From Erythrobacter sp. KY5 (GTDB lineage Bacteria > Pseudomonadota > Alphaproteobacteria > Sphingomonadales > Sphingomonadaceae), in assembly GCF_003264115.1 (NCBI RefSeq), contig NZ_CP021912.1, positions 1,595,001-1,659,000 on the forward strand: a stretch of 64,000 nucleotides of DNA, written 5' to 3'. A program made the translations under genes and the position numbers. This document shows, in pieces, positions 16,912 through 26,099 of the stretch. Under the pieces are notes generated by a model that worked only from the letters and a program-made list of their open reading frames with translations, was not told where the DNA came from and made no database searches. Each line of letters starts with the position of its first letter. Position 1 is the first letter of the stretch.

Positions 16912-18261
16912 TCAGTTCGATCGTTCCTCGAGCCACTCTTCCAGCCACTTGATCGAATAATCGCCGTTCAGAACGTCATCCTGACGCAGCAACTCCTGAT
17001 GCAGCGGGATGTTGGTTTTCACCCCCTCGACCACCATTTCCTCAAGCGCGCGGCGAAGGCGCATGATGCACCCCTCGCGGTTGCGGCCATAGACGATCAG
17101 TTTGGCGATCATGGAATCGTAATAGGGGGGGATCGAATAGCCCGCATAAAGCCCTGAATCCACGCGCACATGCATGCCGCCAGCCGGGTGGTAATAGGTC
17201 ACCTTTCCGGGCGAAGGCGCGAAGGTGAAAGGGTCCTCTGCGTTGATGCGGCATTCGATCGCGTGGCCGTTAAAGCGCAGGTCTTCCTGCGAAACCGACA
17301 ACGGCTTGCCCGCAGCGATGCGGATCTGCTCGCGCACGAGATCCACCCCGGTTATCGCTTCGGTCACGGGGTGTTCGACCTGCAGGCGGGTGTTCATTTC
17401 GATGAAGTAGAACTCGCCGTTCTCCCACAGGAACTCGATCGTGCCCGCACCGCGATAGGCCATGTCGCGCATCGCCTTGGAGCAGACCTCACCCATGCGC
17501 ATGCGCTCATCTTCGCTGATGACGGGGGAGGGCGCTTCTTCGAGCACTTTCTGGTGGCGGCGCTGGAGCGAGCAATCGCGCTCGCCCAAATGGATCGCAT
17601 TGCCGTTGCCGTCACCGAAGACCTGAAATTCGATGTGGCGCGGGTTGCCGAGATATTTCTCGATATAGACCGTCGCGTCGCCGAACGCTGCCTTGGCTTC
17701 GCTGCCGGCCTGCTTCATCAGCGTCTCGAGCTTGTCCTCGCTCTCGCACACCTTCATGCCGCGGCCGCCGCCGCCGGACGCCGCCTTGATGATGACGGGA
17801 TAGCCGATTTCGGCTGCGATTTTCTTGCCTTCTTCCGGGTCGGAGACCGCGCCATCTGAGCCGGGGACCAGCGGCAGGCCGAGATCGCCAGCGGTCTTCT
17901 TCGCCTGGACCTTGTCACCCATCGTGCGGATGTGTTCAGGCTTTGGCCCGATCCACGCGATATCGTGCGCCTCAACGATTTCGGCGAACTTGGCGTTCTC
18001 CGACAGGAAACCATAGCCCGGATGGATCGCGTCACACCCTGCGACTTCGGCAGCCGAAATGATGTTGGCGTGGTTGAGGTAGCTTTCCGCTGCGGGCGGC
18101 GGTCCGATGCAGACCGCGTGGTCTGCAAGGCGGACGTGCATGGCATCGGCATCGGCAGTGGAGTGCACCGCGACCGTCTCGATCCCCATTTCATGCGCTG
18201 CGCGGTGGATGCGCAGCGCAATTTCGCCGCGATTGGCGATCAGTATGCGAGTAATGCCCAC
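16912..18261 (-). CDS. accC: Acetyl-CoA carboxylase, biotin carboxylase subunit
   Basis: The 449-residue ATP-grasp enzyme carboxylates biotin on BCCP as the first half-reaction of malonyl-CoA synthesis. The N-terminal biotin carboxylase domain starts [13 protein letters not shown]. The glycine-rich ATP loop [14 protein letters not shown], the metal site [18 protein letters not shown] and the C-terminal domain are all present, and the length is standard. It lies six bases downstream of accB. Malonyl-CoA is also the substrate of the reductase encoded at the right end of the window. Confidence 0.97.
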   Translation of the reverse strand: MGITRILIANRGEIALRIHRAAHEMGIETVAVHSTADADAMHVRLADHAVCIGPPPAAESYLNHANIISAAEVAGCDAIHPGYGFLSENAKFAEIVEAHDIAWIGPKPEHIRTMGDKVQAKKTAGDLGLPLVPGSDGAVSDPEEGKKIAAEIGYPVIIKAASGGGGRGMKVCESEDKLETLMKQAGSEAKAAFGDATVYIEKYLGNPRHIEFQVFGDGNGNAIHLGERDCSLQRRHQKVLEEAPSPVISEDERMRMGEVCSKAMRDMAYRGAGTIEFLWENGEFYFIEMNTRLQVEHPVTEAITGVDLVREQIRIAAGKPLSVSQEDLRFNGHAIECRINAEDPFTFAPSPGKVTYYHPAGGMHVRVDSGLYAGYSIPPYYDSMIAKLIVYGRNREGCIMRLRRALEEMVVEGVKTNIPLHQELLRQDDVLNGDYSIKWLEEWLEERSN

Positions 18262-18267
18262 GTCTGA

Positions 18268-18786
18268 TTACCCGATCACAACAAGCGGCTGGTCAAACTC
18301 GACCGGCTGAGCGTTGGCCACGAGGATAGCCCTGATCGTGCCGGATTTGTCGGCGGTGATCGGGTTCATGACTTTCATCGCCTCGACGATGAGCAAAGTG
18401 TCGCCTTCTTTCACGCTGTCACCGACCTTGACGAAATCGGCAGCGCCCGGCTCGGGAGCGAGATAGACAGTACCGACCATGGGTGATTTCAGAGCATCCG
18501 CATGCGCATCGACGGCGGGCGCTTCAGGTGCCGGTGCCGCTGCAGGAGCGGCAGCCGGAGCAGGCGCAGAAGCTGCCGCACCGCCGACGAGACTTCCAAA
18601 AGCCGCGATTTGGGCCGGGGTAAGGTTCGCACCGCCGCCACCACCGCCCGGGAAATTGCGTGCAACGCGGATCTTGCGATCGTCGTCCTCAACCTCGATT
18701 TCCGTAAGGCCGGTTTCGTTCAGAAGCTCTGCAAGTTCGCGTACGAGAGCGGTGTCGACATTCATGCCGGACTTATTTTCAGCCAT
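18268..18786 (-). CDS. accB: Acetyl-CoA carboxylase, biotin carboxyl carrier protein
   Basis: The 172-residue BCCP has an N-terminal helical region, an Ala/Pro-rich linker (about 70-95) and a C-terminal biotinyl domain with the EAMKVMN lysine for biotin. It carries carboxybiotin between AccC and the carboxyltransferase AccAD. It forms the usual accB-accC operon, with aroQ about 120 bp downstream in plus coordinates, that is upstream in transcription (aroQ-accB-accC order on the minus strand). Confidence 0.97.
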   Translation of the reverse strand: MAENKSGMNVDTALVRELAELLNETGLTEIEVEDDDRKIRVARNFPGGGGGGANLTPAQIAAFGSLVGGAAASAPAPAAAPAAAPAPEAPAVDAHADALKSPMVGTVYLAPEPGAADFVKVGDSVKEGDTLLIVEAMKVMNPITADKSGTIRAILVANAQPVEFDQPLVVIG

Positions 18787-18904
18787 GCGTTTCCCTAAGA
18801 TGGCGCCGATTATCGGTCGGATTGTTGGTTTCGAATGTGACTATTGACGCGAATTGCGGCTGGCAAGTGGCAAAGCGTGCAAAATTCGCAAAGTGGTGGA
18901 CGGA

Positions 18905-19354
18905 CTAGACTTCGCCCGACGCTACGGCTTCCAGTGCGATGAGGTAGGATTGCGGGCCGTGGCCTTCCACCGTCTTTGCCGCTGCCATGCCGATATATGA
19001 GGTGTGGCGAAAACTTTCTCGCGTTTTTGGATCGCTGATATGCACCTCGATAACCGGAGTGGTTATCGCCTTTGCCGCGTCAAGAAGCGCAATCGAAGTG
19101 TGAGTGTAGGCGCCTGCATTGATCAGAACAGCGCGCGCACCCTGCGCCTGCGCTTCGTGTAGCCAGTCAACCAGCATGCCTTCGTGATTGGTCTGGCGCA
19201 TGTCGATCGTCAGCCCCAGTTCCAGCGCGCGGTCCTCAAGCATCCCGGCAATCTCGTCGAGCGTGGTGGAGCCGTATATCTCAGGCTCCCGCAGGCCGAG
19301 CAGGTTGAGGTTGGGTCCGTTGAGGACGAAGACTGTCTTCGAGATTTCGCTCAT
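18905..19354 (-). CDS. aroQ: Type II 3-dehydroquinate dehydratase
   Basis: The 149-residue enzyme of the shikimate pathway converts 3-dehydroquinate to 3-dehydroshikimate. It shows the type II signature VLNGPNLNLLGLREPEIYG with the catalytic Tyr, the flexible lid Arg region, INAGAYTHTSIALLDA and the late HISD/GHG segments (EVHISDPKTRESFRHTS). It lies upstream of accB on the same strand, an arrangement common in many bacteria. Confidence 0.96.
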   Translation of the reverse strand: MSEISKTVFVLNGPNLNLLGLREPEIYGSTTLDEIAGMLEDRALELGLTIDMRQTNHEGMLVDWLHEAQAQGARAVLINAGAYTHTSIALLDAAKAITTPVIEVHISDPKTRESFRHTSYIGMAAAKTVEGHGPQSYLIALEAVASGEV

Positions 19355-19393
19355 CAGGTCGGATTAGCGGGCTTGGCCGGGCTTAGAAAGCAT

Positions 19394-19425
19394 GAAGGGC
19401 CGCGATGCGATGATCGCGGCCCTTC
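19394..19425 (-). terminator. Terminator hairpin after the curlin-repeat gene
   Basis: A perfect 13-bp stem (19394-19406 with 19413-19425) with a six-base loop lies 25 bp past the stop of the curlin-repeat gene. On the minus strand it is followed by a weak T-rich CTTTCT. Confidence 0.65.
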
Positions 19426-19450
19426 GGATTGGTGTGCCCTCCGCTCCAGA

Positions 19451-21040
19451 TCAGGGGAAGTTCTGCGACACGGTCGCGACATTTCCGGTTCCGATCTGCG
19501 AGGTCGAGGAGAAATCGCCCGTTCCGCCTTGATTGGTGGTCGCCATGTTGGACGTCCCGTTCTGGGTGATCACGCTGATGTTGAACGTGCCGTCCTGGTT
19601 GAGGATCGACATGTTGCTCGTGCCCGACTGCGTCATGGTGGATGTGCCGTTGTCGCCATCCTGGTTGACGTCAGCAGTGTTGAGGTCGCCGCCCAGGTTC
19701 TGTGTCACGGTCGAGGTGTTCATGAATCCGATCTGGTCGACAAACACATCGCTGTTGTTGCTCGACGCGGTAACGGTTGATGTGTTCATCGCACCGGCCT
19801 GACGGATGGTGACGTCGATATTAGTCGGCAAAGGATTTGCACCGACCGTGTCATCGCCAATCAGTGTCGTGCTTCGGTTGAAATCACCCAATTCCTGTAC
19901 CAGCGTGTGCCTCGTATTGTTCGAGAGCTGATCAACCACTGCCGTGTTGTCGTTGCTCGACTGGGTGATCATGCTGGTGTTGAAGTCGTCGTTCGGGCCA
20001 GACGCGTCGGTTCCCTGCTGAACTTCTACGGTGTTCCGGCTGCCCGATTGAATTATGGTGCTGAACTGATCGCCGGAAACGTCACCCTGGACAACCGTGG
20101 CCTCGTTGTTGCTGCCCGACTGGGTGATGGTGCTTTCGCTGTCATCCGAACCCTGATCGGTGTCGGCGACGTTCTCGTTCCCGCTCTGAGTGTGCGTGAT
20201 GATCGAATCGTCGTCGTCTTGAAAAGCGTCGGACTCGTTCTCGTTCCCGCTCTGAGTGATCAGTATCCGGCCGCGATCGGTGTTGTCGTCCTGGTCGACA
20301 AAGCTGTCATTGTCGATGCCGGTCTGATCGACATCGACGTCGCCTTCCTCACCATCCTGAATGATCTCCGACCGGTTCTCTGCCATCGTCTGCAGGACGT
20401 CGGCATTGTTGGCGCGTTGCGACTGGAAGATGTCGGAGAAGTTGTCATCGCCGGTCTGCCGGACAGTTGCGGTCTGCGTGTTCTGTTCCTGCTCGATGAA
20501 GGACTGAACGTTGACACCCGCGGTCTGTGTGACCGTCGCGGTCTGGCTCTGGTCACGCTGGGTCACCACGCTGATTGCGTCGGTGGTGCCGATGTCCTGA
20601 GTGACTTCGATGTCGCCATTCGTGCCTTCTTGAATGATGAAATTGCCTGTGCCCGAACCAAAGCCCGAACCGGCACCACGCTGGATAACGTCGGCCTGGT
20701 TGCTGGTGCCCCCGCCGGCATTGGTCTGGAACACTTCGGAGTTCATTGCGTCGCTTTCGGCCGTCTGTGTGACGTTGAGAATGTTGTCGCCGGTCTGCGT
20801 CGCTTCGGAATATCCGTTTGAGCCTGCCTGAACGATGGTCGCCTCATTCGCGATCCCGTCCACACCGGTTGCGGTGCCGTCCTGGTCGATGACCGATTCG
20901 TTCAGGTCGCCAGTCTGCGTCACGTCGGCATCGTTGCCGGCCCCGGTCTGGATGACTTCGCTGATATTGTCCTGAGCCAGTGCAATGCCCGGCATTGCAA
21001 GCGCGATTGCCGAAACGCCAATCAAAAACGTTCTGTTCAT
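19451..21040 (-). CDS. Secreted curlin-repeat (CsgA/CsgB-like) amyloid-type protein
   Basis: The 529-residue protein has a signal peptide (MNRTFLIGVSAIALAMPGIALAQ). The rest is built of roughly 20-24-residue repeats of the curlin type, with Gln-x-Gly-x-x-Asn and terminal Gln (IQTGAGNDADVTQTGDLNES, ITQSGNENESDAF and ITQNGTSNMATTNQGG). The cross-beta solenoid that E. coli CsgA forms from five repeats would here have some twenty. It is very acidic and rich in Asp, Asn, Gln, Ser and Thr. Surface fibres or biofilm matrix are the likely role. No csgG, csgE or csgF is seen in the window. The ATG at 21040 has GGGGGG upstream and gives the clean signal peptide. Confidence 0.85.
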   Translation of the reverse strand: MNRTFLIGVSAIALAMPGIALAQDNISEVIQTGAGNDADVTQTGDLNESVIDQDGTATGVDGIANEATIVQAGSNGYSEATQTGDNILNVTQTAESDAMNSEVFQTNAGGGTSNQADVIQRGAGSGFGSGTGNFIIQEGTNGDIEVTQDIGTTDAISVVTQRDQSQTATVTQTAGVNVQSFIEQEQNTQTATVRQTGDDNFSDIFQSQRANNADVLQTMAENRSEIIQDGEEGDVDVDQTGIDNDSFVDQDDNTDRGRILITQSGNENESDAFQDDDDSIITHTQSGNENVADTDQGSDDSESTITQSGSNNEATVVQGDVSGDQFSTIIQSGSRNTVEVQQGTDASGPNDDFNTSMITQSSNDNTAVVDQLSNNTRHTLVQELGDFNRSTTLIGDDTVGANPLPTNIDVTIRQAGAMNTSTVTASSNNSDVFVDQIGFMNTSTVTQNLGGDLNTADVNQDGDNGTSTMTQSGTSNMSILNQDGTFNISVITQNGTSNMATTNQGGTGDFSSTSQIGTGNVATVSQNFP

Positions 21041-21210
21041 TGTAACCCCCCACTTAGTCCGTCTATTGCCTGGCATCCCCCTTCCAATGGTCGAGGAGTG
21101 CAAATAAACGGACATCGGTCACAATACTCAGACCAAAGGAACGTGGTTTCCAACCCGTAAATGGCTCTCTCTCGTGGAGATCGAACAGTGTAGGGCTCAC
21201 GTCTTCGCAG

Positions 21211-21609
21211 CTAGACGGGCCTCGCTCGTCGGAGAAATCCGTTTGCGGCTTGCCTTACATGCGCAGGCGCCGAGGCGAGATCGGATGGTATCCGCAAGAA
21301 GGCGTTATCGTCCAATCCTTCAAAAACAAAGCGCTTCATTCGCCACCGCGAGAAAGACAACTTATCGACTGTGCGTTCATCAAGGATAGTAATCGAATGA
21401 TGACGCGCATCTTTGCTCAAACGGTCCATCAAGTCGGTGATGCCTTGAGCGGGTCCTTCGATCACCTGAAAAAAGCGATTATGGGCAAAAATGAGGAACC
21501 CAGAAAGGCCGGAATCGCCATTGTTGCGGACCGATTTACTGATGATGTCGAACACGTCGTCAGCGCCGAGACCTGGACTGGCTTCGCTCTCGTAGGTCAC
21601 CTGTTTCAT
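21211..21609 (-). CDS. BLUF-domain blue-light photoreceptor
   Basis: The 132-residue protein is a single BLUF domain. It has the flavin-switching Tyr6, Asn30 (RNNGDSGLSGFLIF) and Gln48 (RFFQVIEG), the family DARHHSITIL segment and the FSRWRM Trp/Met region. BLUF domains bind FAD non-covalently; blue light rearranges the Tyr-Gln hydrogen bonds. No effector domain follows, so it must signal by protein contact, as short BLUF proteins such as PixD do. The start ATG has AGGGAGCG upstream. It is monocistronic, between the curlin-repeat gene and a holin. Confidence 0.9.
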   Translation of the reverse strand: MKQVTYESEASPGLGADDVFDIISKSVRNNGDSGLSGFLIFAHNRFFQVIEGPAQGITDLMDRLSKDARHHSITILDERTVDKLSFSRWRMKRFVFEGLDDNAFLRIPSDLASAPAHVRQAANGFLRRARPV

Positions 21610-21668
21610 CAGCGCTCCCTAACGTACGAGTTTTAACAAAGCTGGAAATGCGTCCTAAGGCCAAACGC

Positions 21669-22082
21669 TTACCGGTCTACGCCCTTCACTTTTCCCCACT
21701 GGCGCGCGGCGGTATAGCCAAGATAGCCGGTGCCGAAGAGCGCGTAGAGCGGCTCGGGCAGGCCTGCGAGATAGGCATTCATCCCGCCTGCAATGTCACG
21801 CGCAGCAGCGGGGTTGAAGGCGCTGAGCAGTCCCATCGGCAGGGCGGTCAGGATCAGGATATACATCACATAGAGAAAGCTTGGCCGAGCGCGGCTGGTC
21901 CAGGGGTCTTGCGACTGCGCTTCGGCGACGATGGCTTTCAACCGCGCCTCGATCATGGCGAGATCCTGCGTGCTCTCCAGCCGGATCAGCTCAAGCTGGG
22001 CCCGCGCGCGTGCTTCCTTGTCCGGGATAATCTTGTCGAGCAGGGAAGTGATCGGACCGATGAGGGTTTCGAGAATGGCCAT
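21669..22082 (-). CDS. GTA-type holin, three-transmembrane family
   Basis: The 137-residue protein begins MAILETLIGPITSLLDKIIPD and has an amphipathic coiled region (about 20-65) with two hydrophobic segments (about 70-95 and 105-125). This matches the Holin_3TM family associated with alphaproteobacterial gene transfer agents and prophages. Holins open the inner membrane so that endolysin can act. An AGGAG ribosome site supports ATG 22082. No endolysin, capsid or tail genes lie nearby, so it is isolated from the main GTA cluster or a phage relic. Confidence 0.78.
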   Translation of the reverse strand: MAILETLIGPITSLLDKIIPDKEARARAQLELIRLESTQDLAMIEARLKAIVAEAQSQDPWTSRARPSFLYVMYILILTALPMGLLSAFNPAAARDIAGGMNAYLAGLPEPLYALFGTGYLGYTAARQWGKVKGVDR

Positions 22083-22174
22083 GAAAGCGCTCCTGTTGAA
22101 AAATCGGAGCACTACACTAACCAAATAGGTTCGTGTAGGAGAGTTAAAAGTTTAATTTGGCTCGATAATCGATC

Positions 22175-23056
22175 TTATTCGCCCGCTTCAGCGAGCAACC
22201 GTTCAGCCAAAGCGAGGTGCGGTCGGTCGATCATTGCCCCATCGAGCTGGAGCGCGCCTGCTCCGGGATTGTCGGCAAATGCCTGAACAACCGCGCGGGC
22301 ATGAGCGATCTCCTTTTCGCTCGGAGTGAAGGCGGCGTTGATGGGTGCGACTTGCGCAGGGTGAATGGCCAGCATCCCGCGAAACCCCTGTGCGCGAACG
22401 CGCCGGGCGCGGGTTTCGAGCTTTTCAAGGTCACGAAATTCAGGCTGCACCGTCTCGATCGGAGCAACGCCCGCCTTTACCGCGCCGAGCAGGCACAGGC
22501 TGCGCGCCATCTCGTAAACATGGGTGTATTCGCCGTCCGGGCCGCGCTGCTCGCTGGCTCCCAGCTCGCTCGACAGGTCTTCGGCGCCCCAGCTCATCGC
22601 GGCGAGGCGCGGCGTGTTGTCGTAAGTGCCGGTGGTGAACATCGCCGCCGCCGTCTCAGTGACGAGCGCCGCCACGCGGATCGATCCGGGGGCGAGCCCC
22701 GCAGACACTTCGCGCGGCGTGATGAGCGCGTCGAGAGCCTCGACATGATGGCCCCCTTCCGCCTTGGGCAGAAACAGCCCGCCCGGACCCGCCGCGACAA
22801 CGGCATCGAGGTCCGCTTCGGTCCATCCGCCAGCGAGAGGATTGACCCGGACCCAAACGCGCGACGTATCGGGCGCAGCGGCGATCGCATCGGCGACCAT
22901 CTTGCGCGCCGCGGCCTTGCGGTCGGGAACCACTGAATCTTCCAGATCGATCAGCGCAATGTCGGCATCGCTCGCGATGGCCTTGGTCATTTTCTTTTCG
23001 CTGTCGCCGGGGGCAAACAGCCAGCTGCGCATCCGGGGAAGGGGTGTGGTCGTCAT
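22175..23056 (-). CDS. HpcH/HpaI-CitE family CoA-ester lyase
   Basis: The 293-residue TIM-barrel enzyme is of the citrate lyase beta/malyl-CoA lyase family. It has the N-terminal RSWLFAPGDSEKKM, Mg-binding LIDLEDSVVPDRK, VWVRVNPL with the CoA/acid-binding Arg, and VTETAAAMF. Known members cleave or condense malyl-CoA, methylmalyl-CoA or citramalyl-CoA; the exact substrate cannot be read here. The length is that of stand-alone lyases. It sits 40 bp after the second TonB receptor on the same strand. Together with the malonyl-CoA reductase elsewhere in the window it could belong to a 3-hydroxypropionate-type carbon route, but this is only inference. Confidence 0.87.
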   Translation of the reverse strand: MTTTPLPRMRSWLFAPGDSEKKMTKAIASDADIALIDLEDSVVPDRKAAARKMVADAIAAAPDTSRVWVRVNPLAGGWTEADLDAVVAAGPGGLFLPKAEGGHHVEALDALITPREVSAGLAPGSIRVAALVTETAAAMFTTGTYDNTPRLAAMSWGAEDLSSELGASEQRGPDGEYTHVYEMARSLCLLGAVKAGVAPIETVQPEFRDLEKLETRARRVRAQGFRGMLAIHPAQVAPINAAFTPSEKEIAHARAVVQAFADNPGAGALQLDGAMIDRPHLALAERLLAEAGE

Positions 23057-23096
23057 CTGCCGCGTCCTCTCTCGTTTGTTCGAGCGCCTAGGACGG

Positions 23097-25226
23097 TTAG
23101 AACGAACCTTCAATCTCGAGCGTGAAAATCGTCCCGAACTCGCGGTCGCGGTCTTCGATGAAGTCGATGATGCCGGCCTTGCGGTCGACGAAGACCGTCC
23201 TGTCAAAGCGGTTGTCGCGGTCGGCGATGTTGGCGACATTGGCGCGGATCGTAAGGCCTGCGACATCCTTGTTCTCGACAAAGGCGCTGACGAAACCGGG
23301 GAAGCTTTCGGTTCTGAGCGCGATTTCGTCGAGGCGCACATTGGGCGCGTTGTCTTCGTAACTGGCCGAAGAGCCGATGGCCCATGACGTGCCCTGAAAA
23401 TCGTGGCGCAGGTCCATGCCGAGGTCTAGAATGTCGTTGCCCGACAGCCGCCGCGTCGTACCCAGCAGCGGATCGGTGATCGAGCTGTCGCGCACCGAGG
23501 CGCTGAAATCAAGCCGCGTGCCGCGCCAGCCGAACCCTTCGGAAAGCAGCGTTAGATCGCCCGAGATGCCATAGGACTTGGCCGAGGGGAGGTTGCCCGG
23601 TGCCTGACCGCCGCCTTTGATCGGGATCTGGTCGACGATGTCGGAAATGTCTTCGTAGAACGGGCGCAGGTTGAGCGTACCAATCGCACCCAGATTGATC
23701 GCAGCCTCGATCTCGAAGACCCAGCTTTGCTGCGGGACAAGGTCAGCATTGGTGACGTCGGCGCGTTCCTGATCGAGGTCGACCGAGGCGATGAAGTCGA
23801 AGAAATTGAGCTGACCCACGACCCGTTCGACGCGGCCTGCGATGTTGATGTCCGGGCTCGCCTTCCAGTCGAGCGCGACGAAACCCATGGGCCGATAGAA
23901 GGTGCGCGTCTGGCCGAGCGGCCCGCTCTGGCTGATCTTCGAATATTCAGCGCCAAGCGAGGTCTGGAACTGCAGCGTAGGGGCAAGCGCGCGGCTGTAG
24001 ATGAGGCTTGCCTCTGCGCGGTCCTCATCGACGCGCGCGGTCGCTCCGGGCAGCGCGACGGGCTGAAAGTCGCCGCCCGCGTCGATCACCTCAAACCCGG
24101 AGGTGATATCGAGGAAATTGCGCACGCCTTCGGCTGCAACCAGCAGGTCGCCGCCAAATGCGCCGAAGCTGTATTCGGATCGCAGGATCGTCTCGGCTTC
24201 GTCTGCATCGCGGGTGAAGCGGCTGCCGACGACCGGCGAACCATCTTCGAAGGTGGTGATCGCCTGGCTGACGGTGGGGCTGTCTTCGTATCGGTGATAG
24301 GCGATGACTTTCAGGCGCCCGCCGCCAAGGTCGAACTGATAGTCCGCTCCGACCTCGAAATTGTATTCATCCTCCTGCGCACGAAAATCGCGCGCGCTGT
24401 TGCCCAGGCCGATGATCCCTTCCTGGATCGAAATCTCGCTCTCGCGAAAGATGAAGCCGTTGACCTCGCCGGTGAGGTTCAGGACGTTCTCATTGTCGGC
24501 GACGCGGGTGTACGAACCTGAAAGCCCGATCCGGTCGGAATTGAAATTCGCTGCCTCGTCTCGCAACGCAACAAGAGTGCGTGCCGCATCGAAAACGCGT
24601 TCTATGCCCTCATCGCCGCGGCGACCGGAATCGTTAGCGAGCTCAAGCGTCCATTCGTCTTTCTGACCGCCGCCCGCAATCGCGACGCGTCCTTCGTAAA
24701 GGCGCGCGGGCGTGCCGAATGAGCGGAATTGCGGGGCGTAGCGGAACTGGCCGGAAATGCCTCCTCCGCTTGCGGTGATGACGTTGAGCACCTGTCCGGT
24801 GAGGCCGCCGATATCGAGGCTCGCGCCGTCGACCAGAACCAGTTGCACGACCTCGTCCGTTGGGATGCGCTGCAATGCGGCGACCGGGCCGTTCGATTTG
24901 CCCGAAATGCGCCTGCCATTGATGATGACGTTGGTGTCCGCCTGACCAAGTCCGCGATCGCCGCCACCTTCACGGATCGAAAAGCCGGGTATCTGGCGCG
25001 CCATGTCCAGCGCGCTTCGCGGCGCGAAACGGGCGAAATCCTCGGGCGTGAATATGCGGCGCGTATTGGCTTCAGCGGATGCTTCACCAGTCTCATCGAG
25101 CGCCTCACTACCGCTTGTCTCAGCCGCAAGCGGCACAGGACAAAGGGCAGCAGCGGCGCATGTCGCCAAAAGCGGCTTGGAATGGGCGAGGGGATTCATC
25201 GAGCCAGAGAAACGCAGAGCCAACAT
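23097..25226 (-). CDS. TonB-dependent receptor
   Basis: The 709-residue outer-membrane protein has a signal peptide (cleavage near LAAE, about residue 36), a plug domain with IFTPEDFARFAPRSALDMARQ, IPGFSIREGGG and VIINGRRISGKSNG, and a barrel ending in Phe (EIEGSF). The plug resembles receptors for iron complexes or for large organic substrates in sphingomonads. The ATG at 25226 has AAGGAA five bases upstream; the frame is open into tRNA-Pro, but earlier starts lack a signal sequence. The CitE-like gene follows and may be co-transcribed. Confidence 0.9.
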   Translation of the reverse strand: MLALRFSGSMNPLAHSKPLLATCAAAALCPVPLAAETSGSEALDETGEASAEANTRRIFTPEDFARFAPRSALDMARQIPGFSIREGGGDRGLGQADTNVIINGRRISGKSNGPVAALQRIPTDEVVQLVLVDGASLDIGGLTGQVLNVITASGGGISGQFRYAPQFRSFGTPARLYEGRVAIAGGGQKDEWTLELANDSGRRGDEGIERVFDAARTLVALRDEAANFNSDRIGLSGSYTRVADNENVLNLTGEVNGFIFRESEISIQEGIIGLGNSARDFRAQEDEYNFEVGADYQFDLGGGRLKVIAYHRYEDSPTVSQAITTFEDGSPVVGSRFTRDADEAETILRSEYSFGAFGGDLLVAAEGVRNFLDITSGFEVIDAGGDFQPVALPGATARVDEDRAEASLIYSRALAPTLQFQTSLGAEYSKISQSGPLGQTRTFYRPMGFVALDWKASPDINIAGRVERVVGQLNFFDFIASVDLDQERADVTNADLVPQQSWVFEIEAAINLGAIGTLNLRPFYEDISDIVDQIPIKGGGQAPGNLPSAKSYGISGDLTLLSEGFGWRGTRLDFSASVRDSSITDPLLGTTRRLSGNDILDLGMDLRHDFQGTSWAIGSSASYEDNAPNVRLDEIALRTESFPGFVSAFVENKDVAGLTIRANVANIADRDNRFDRTVFVDRKAGIIDFIEDRDREFGTIFTLEIEGSF

Positions 25227-25347
25227 GAAAGTTCCTTGCGCATCGCTAGAATGAAAGAACAGGCGCAAGGGACGAACGGTCATCCGTGTTCGACGGAGAA
25301 CGTGGACAAATGAGCCGGTCGCAATGGCTTTGAAGGATATTCTCCAC

Positions 25348-25424
25348 TGGTCGGGAAGACAGGATTCGAACCTGCGACCCCCACACCCCCAGTGTGATGC
25401 GCTACCAGGCTGCGCTACTTCCCG
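25348..25424 (-). tRNA. tRNA-Pro (anticodon GGG)
   Basis: A 77-base cloverleaf with encoded CCA. The acceptor CGGGAAG pairs with CTTCCCG, the D-arm is identical to the other tRNA-Pro, and the anticodon loop CTGGGGG gives GGG. Confidence 0.95.
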
Positions 25425-25689
25425 TATCCAGTGGAGGAGGCGGCCTATAAGGGGGGCGTTTGTCGCTTGCAAGGCGAAAGCTGATCCATCTCACTGGCTA
25501 TCGGGGCGATACACGCAGCTGTGGCCTGTTTGCCACCATGCACGCCAGCCGAATTGCGGCTTGCTTGTATTGCTGCTAACCGCGCCCACTTACCCTGATT
25601 AAGGGTAGAGCGGACCCGCCGGTTGCCACGCATCCGGGGCCCGTTCTTTGGGATTATTCATAACAGCAAAACGAACGGGCTTTTGACAC

Positions 25690-26010
25690 ATGCTTGACCT
25701 TCTTGCCGCTGCCGGAGCCGCTGATGCGCCACCGGGCTGGATCAACTGGCTGCCGATTGTCGGCATGGTCGTGATCTTCTGGTTTCTGATCATCCGTCCG
25801 CAGATGAAGCGCCAGAAAGAGCACCAAGCAAAGGTCGCTGGCCTGAAAAAGGGCGATCAGGTTGTCACCCAGGGCGGCCTTGTCGGCAAGGTCATCAAGG
25901 TCGATGACACCTATGCCGAAATCGAACTCGCCAAGGATGTTCGCGTAAAAGCGGTCAAGCACACCATCGCTGACCTGATTGAGCCGGGTGGCAAGCCCGC
26001 CAACGACTAG
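25690..26010 (+). CDS. yajC: Preprotein translocase subunit YajC
   Basis: The 106-residue protein has one transmembrane helix (WINWLPIVGMVVIFWFLII) followed by the conserved cytoplasmic segment RPQMKRQKEHQAKVAGLKKGDQVVTQGG. YajC is an accessory part of the SecDF-YidC holotranslocon. It is the first gene of the yajC-secD-secF run; secD follows after about 90 bp. Confidence 0.96.
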   Translation: MLDLLAAAGAADAPPGWINWLPIVGMVVIFWFLIIRPQMKRQKEHQAKVAGLKKGDQVVTQGGLVGKVIKVDDTYAEIELAKDVRVKAVKHTIADLIEPGGKPAND

Positions 26011-26099
26011 GACCACCATGGCGGGCGTGTTGCGCACGATAATGCGACACCGGCCCGGCCATCGACGGTAAATCTCTAAAGGTTCAAGACTGAACGGCA

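Noticed and set aside
19451..21040. Dense short repeats resembling a tandem-repeat or CRISPR-like region
   Set aside because: The repeats are degenerate, keep one open reading frame with a signal peptide and translate to curlin-type units, so they are protein-coding.
21145..21165. GGAAC before the curlin-repeat gene as a stress promoter
   Set aside because: It is on the strand opposite to the gene and the spacing to the CGT that follows (13 bases) is too short.
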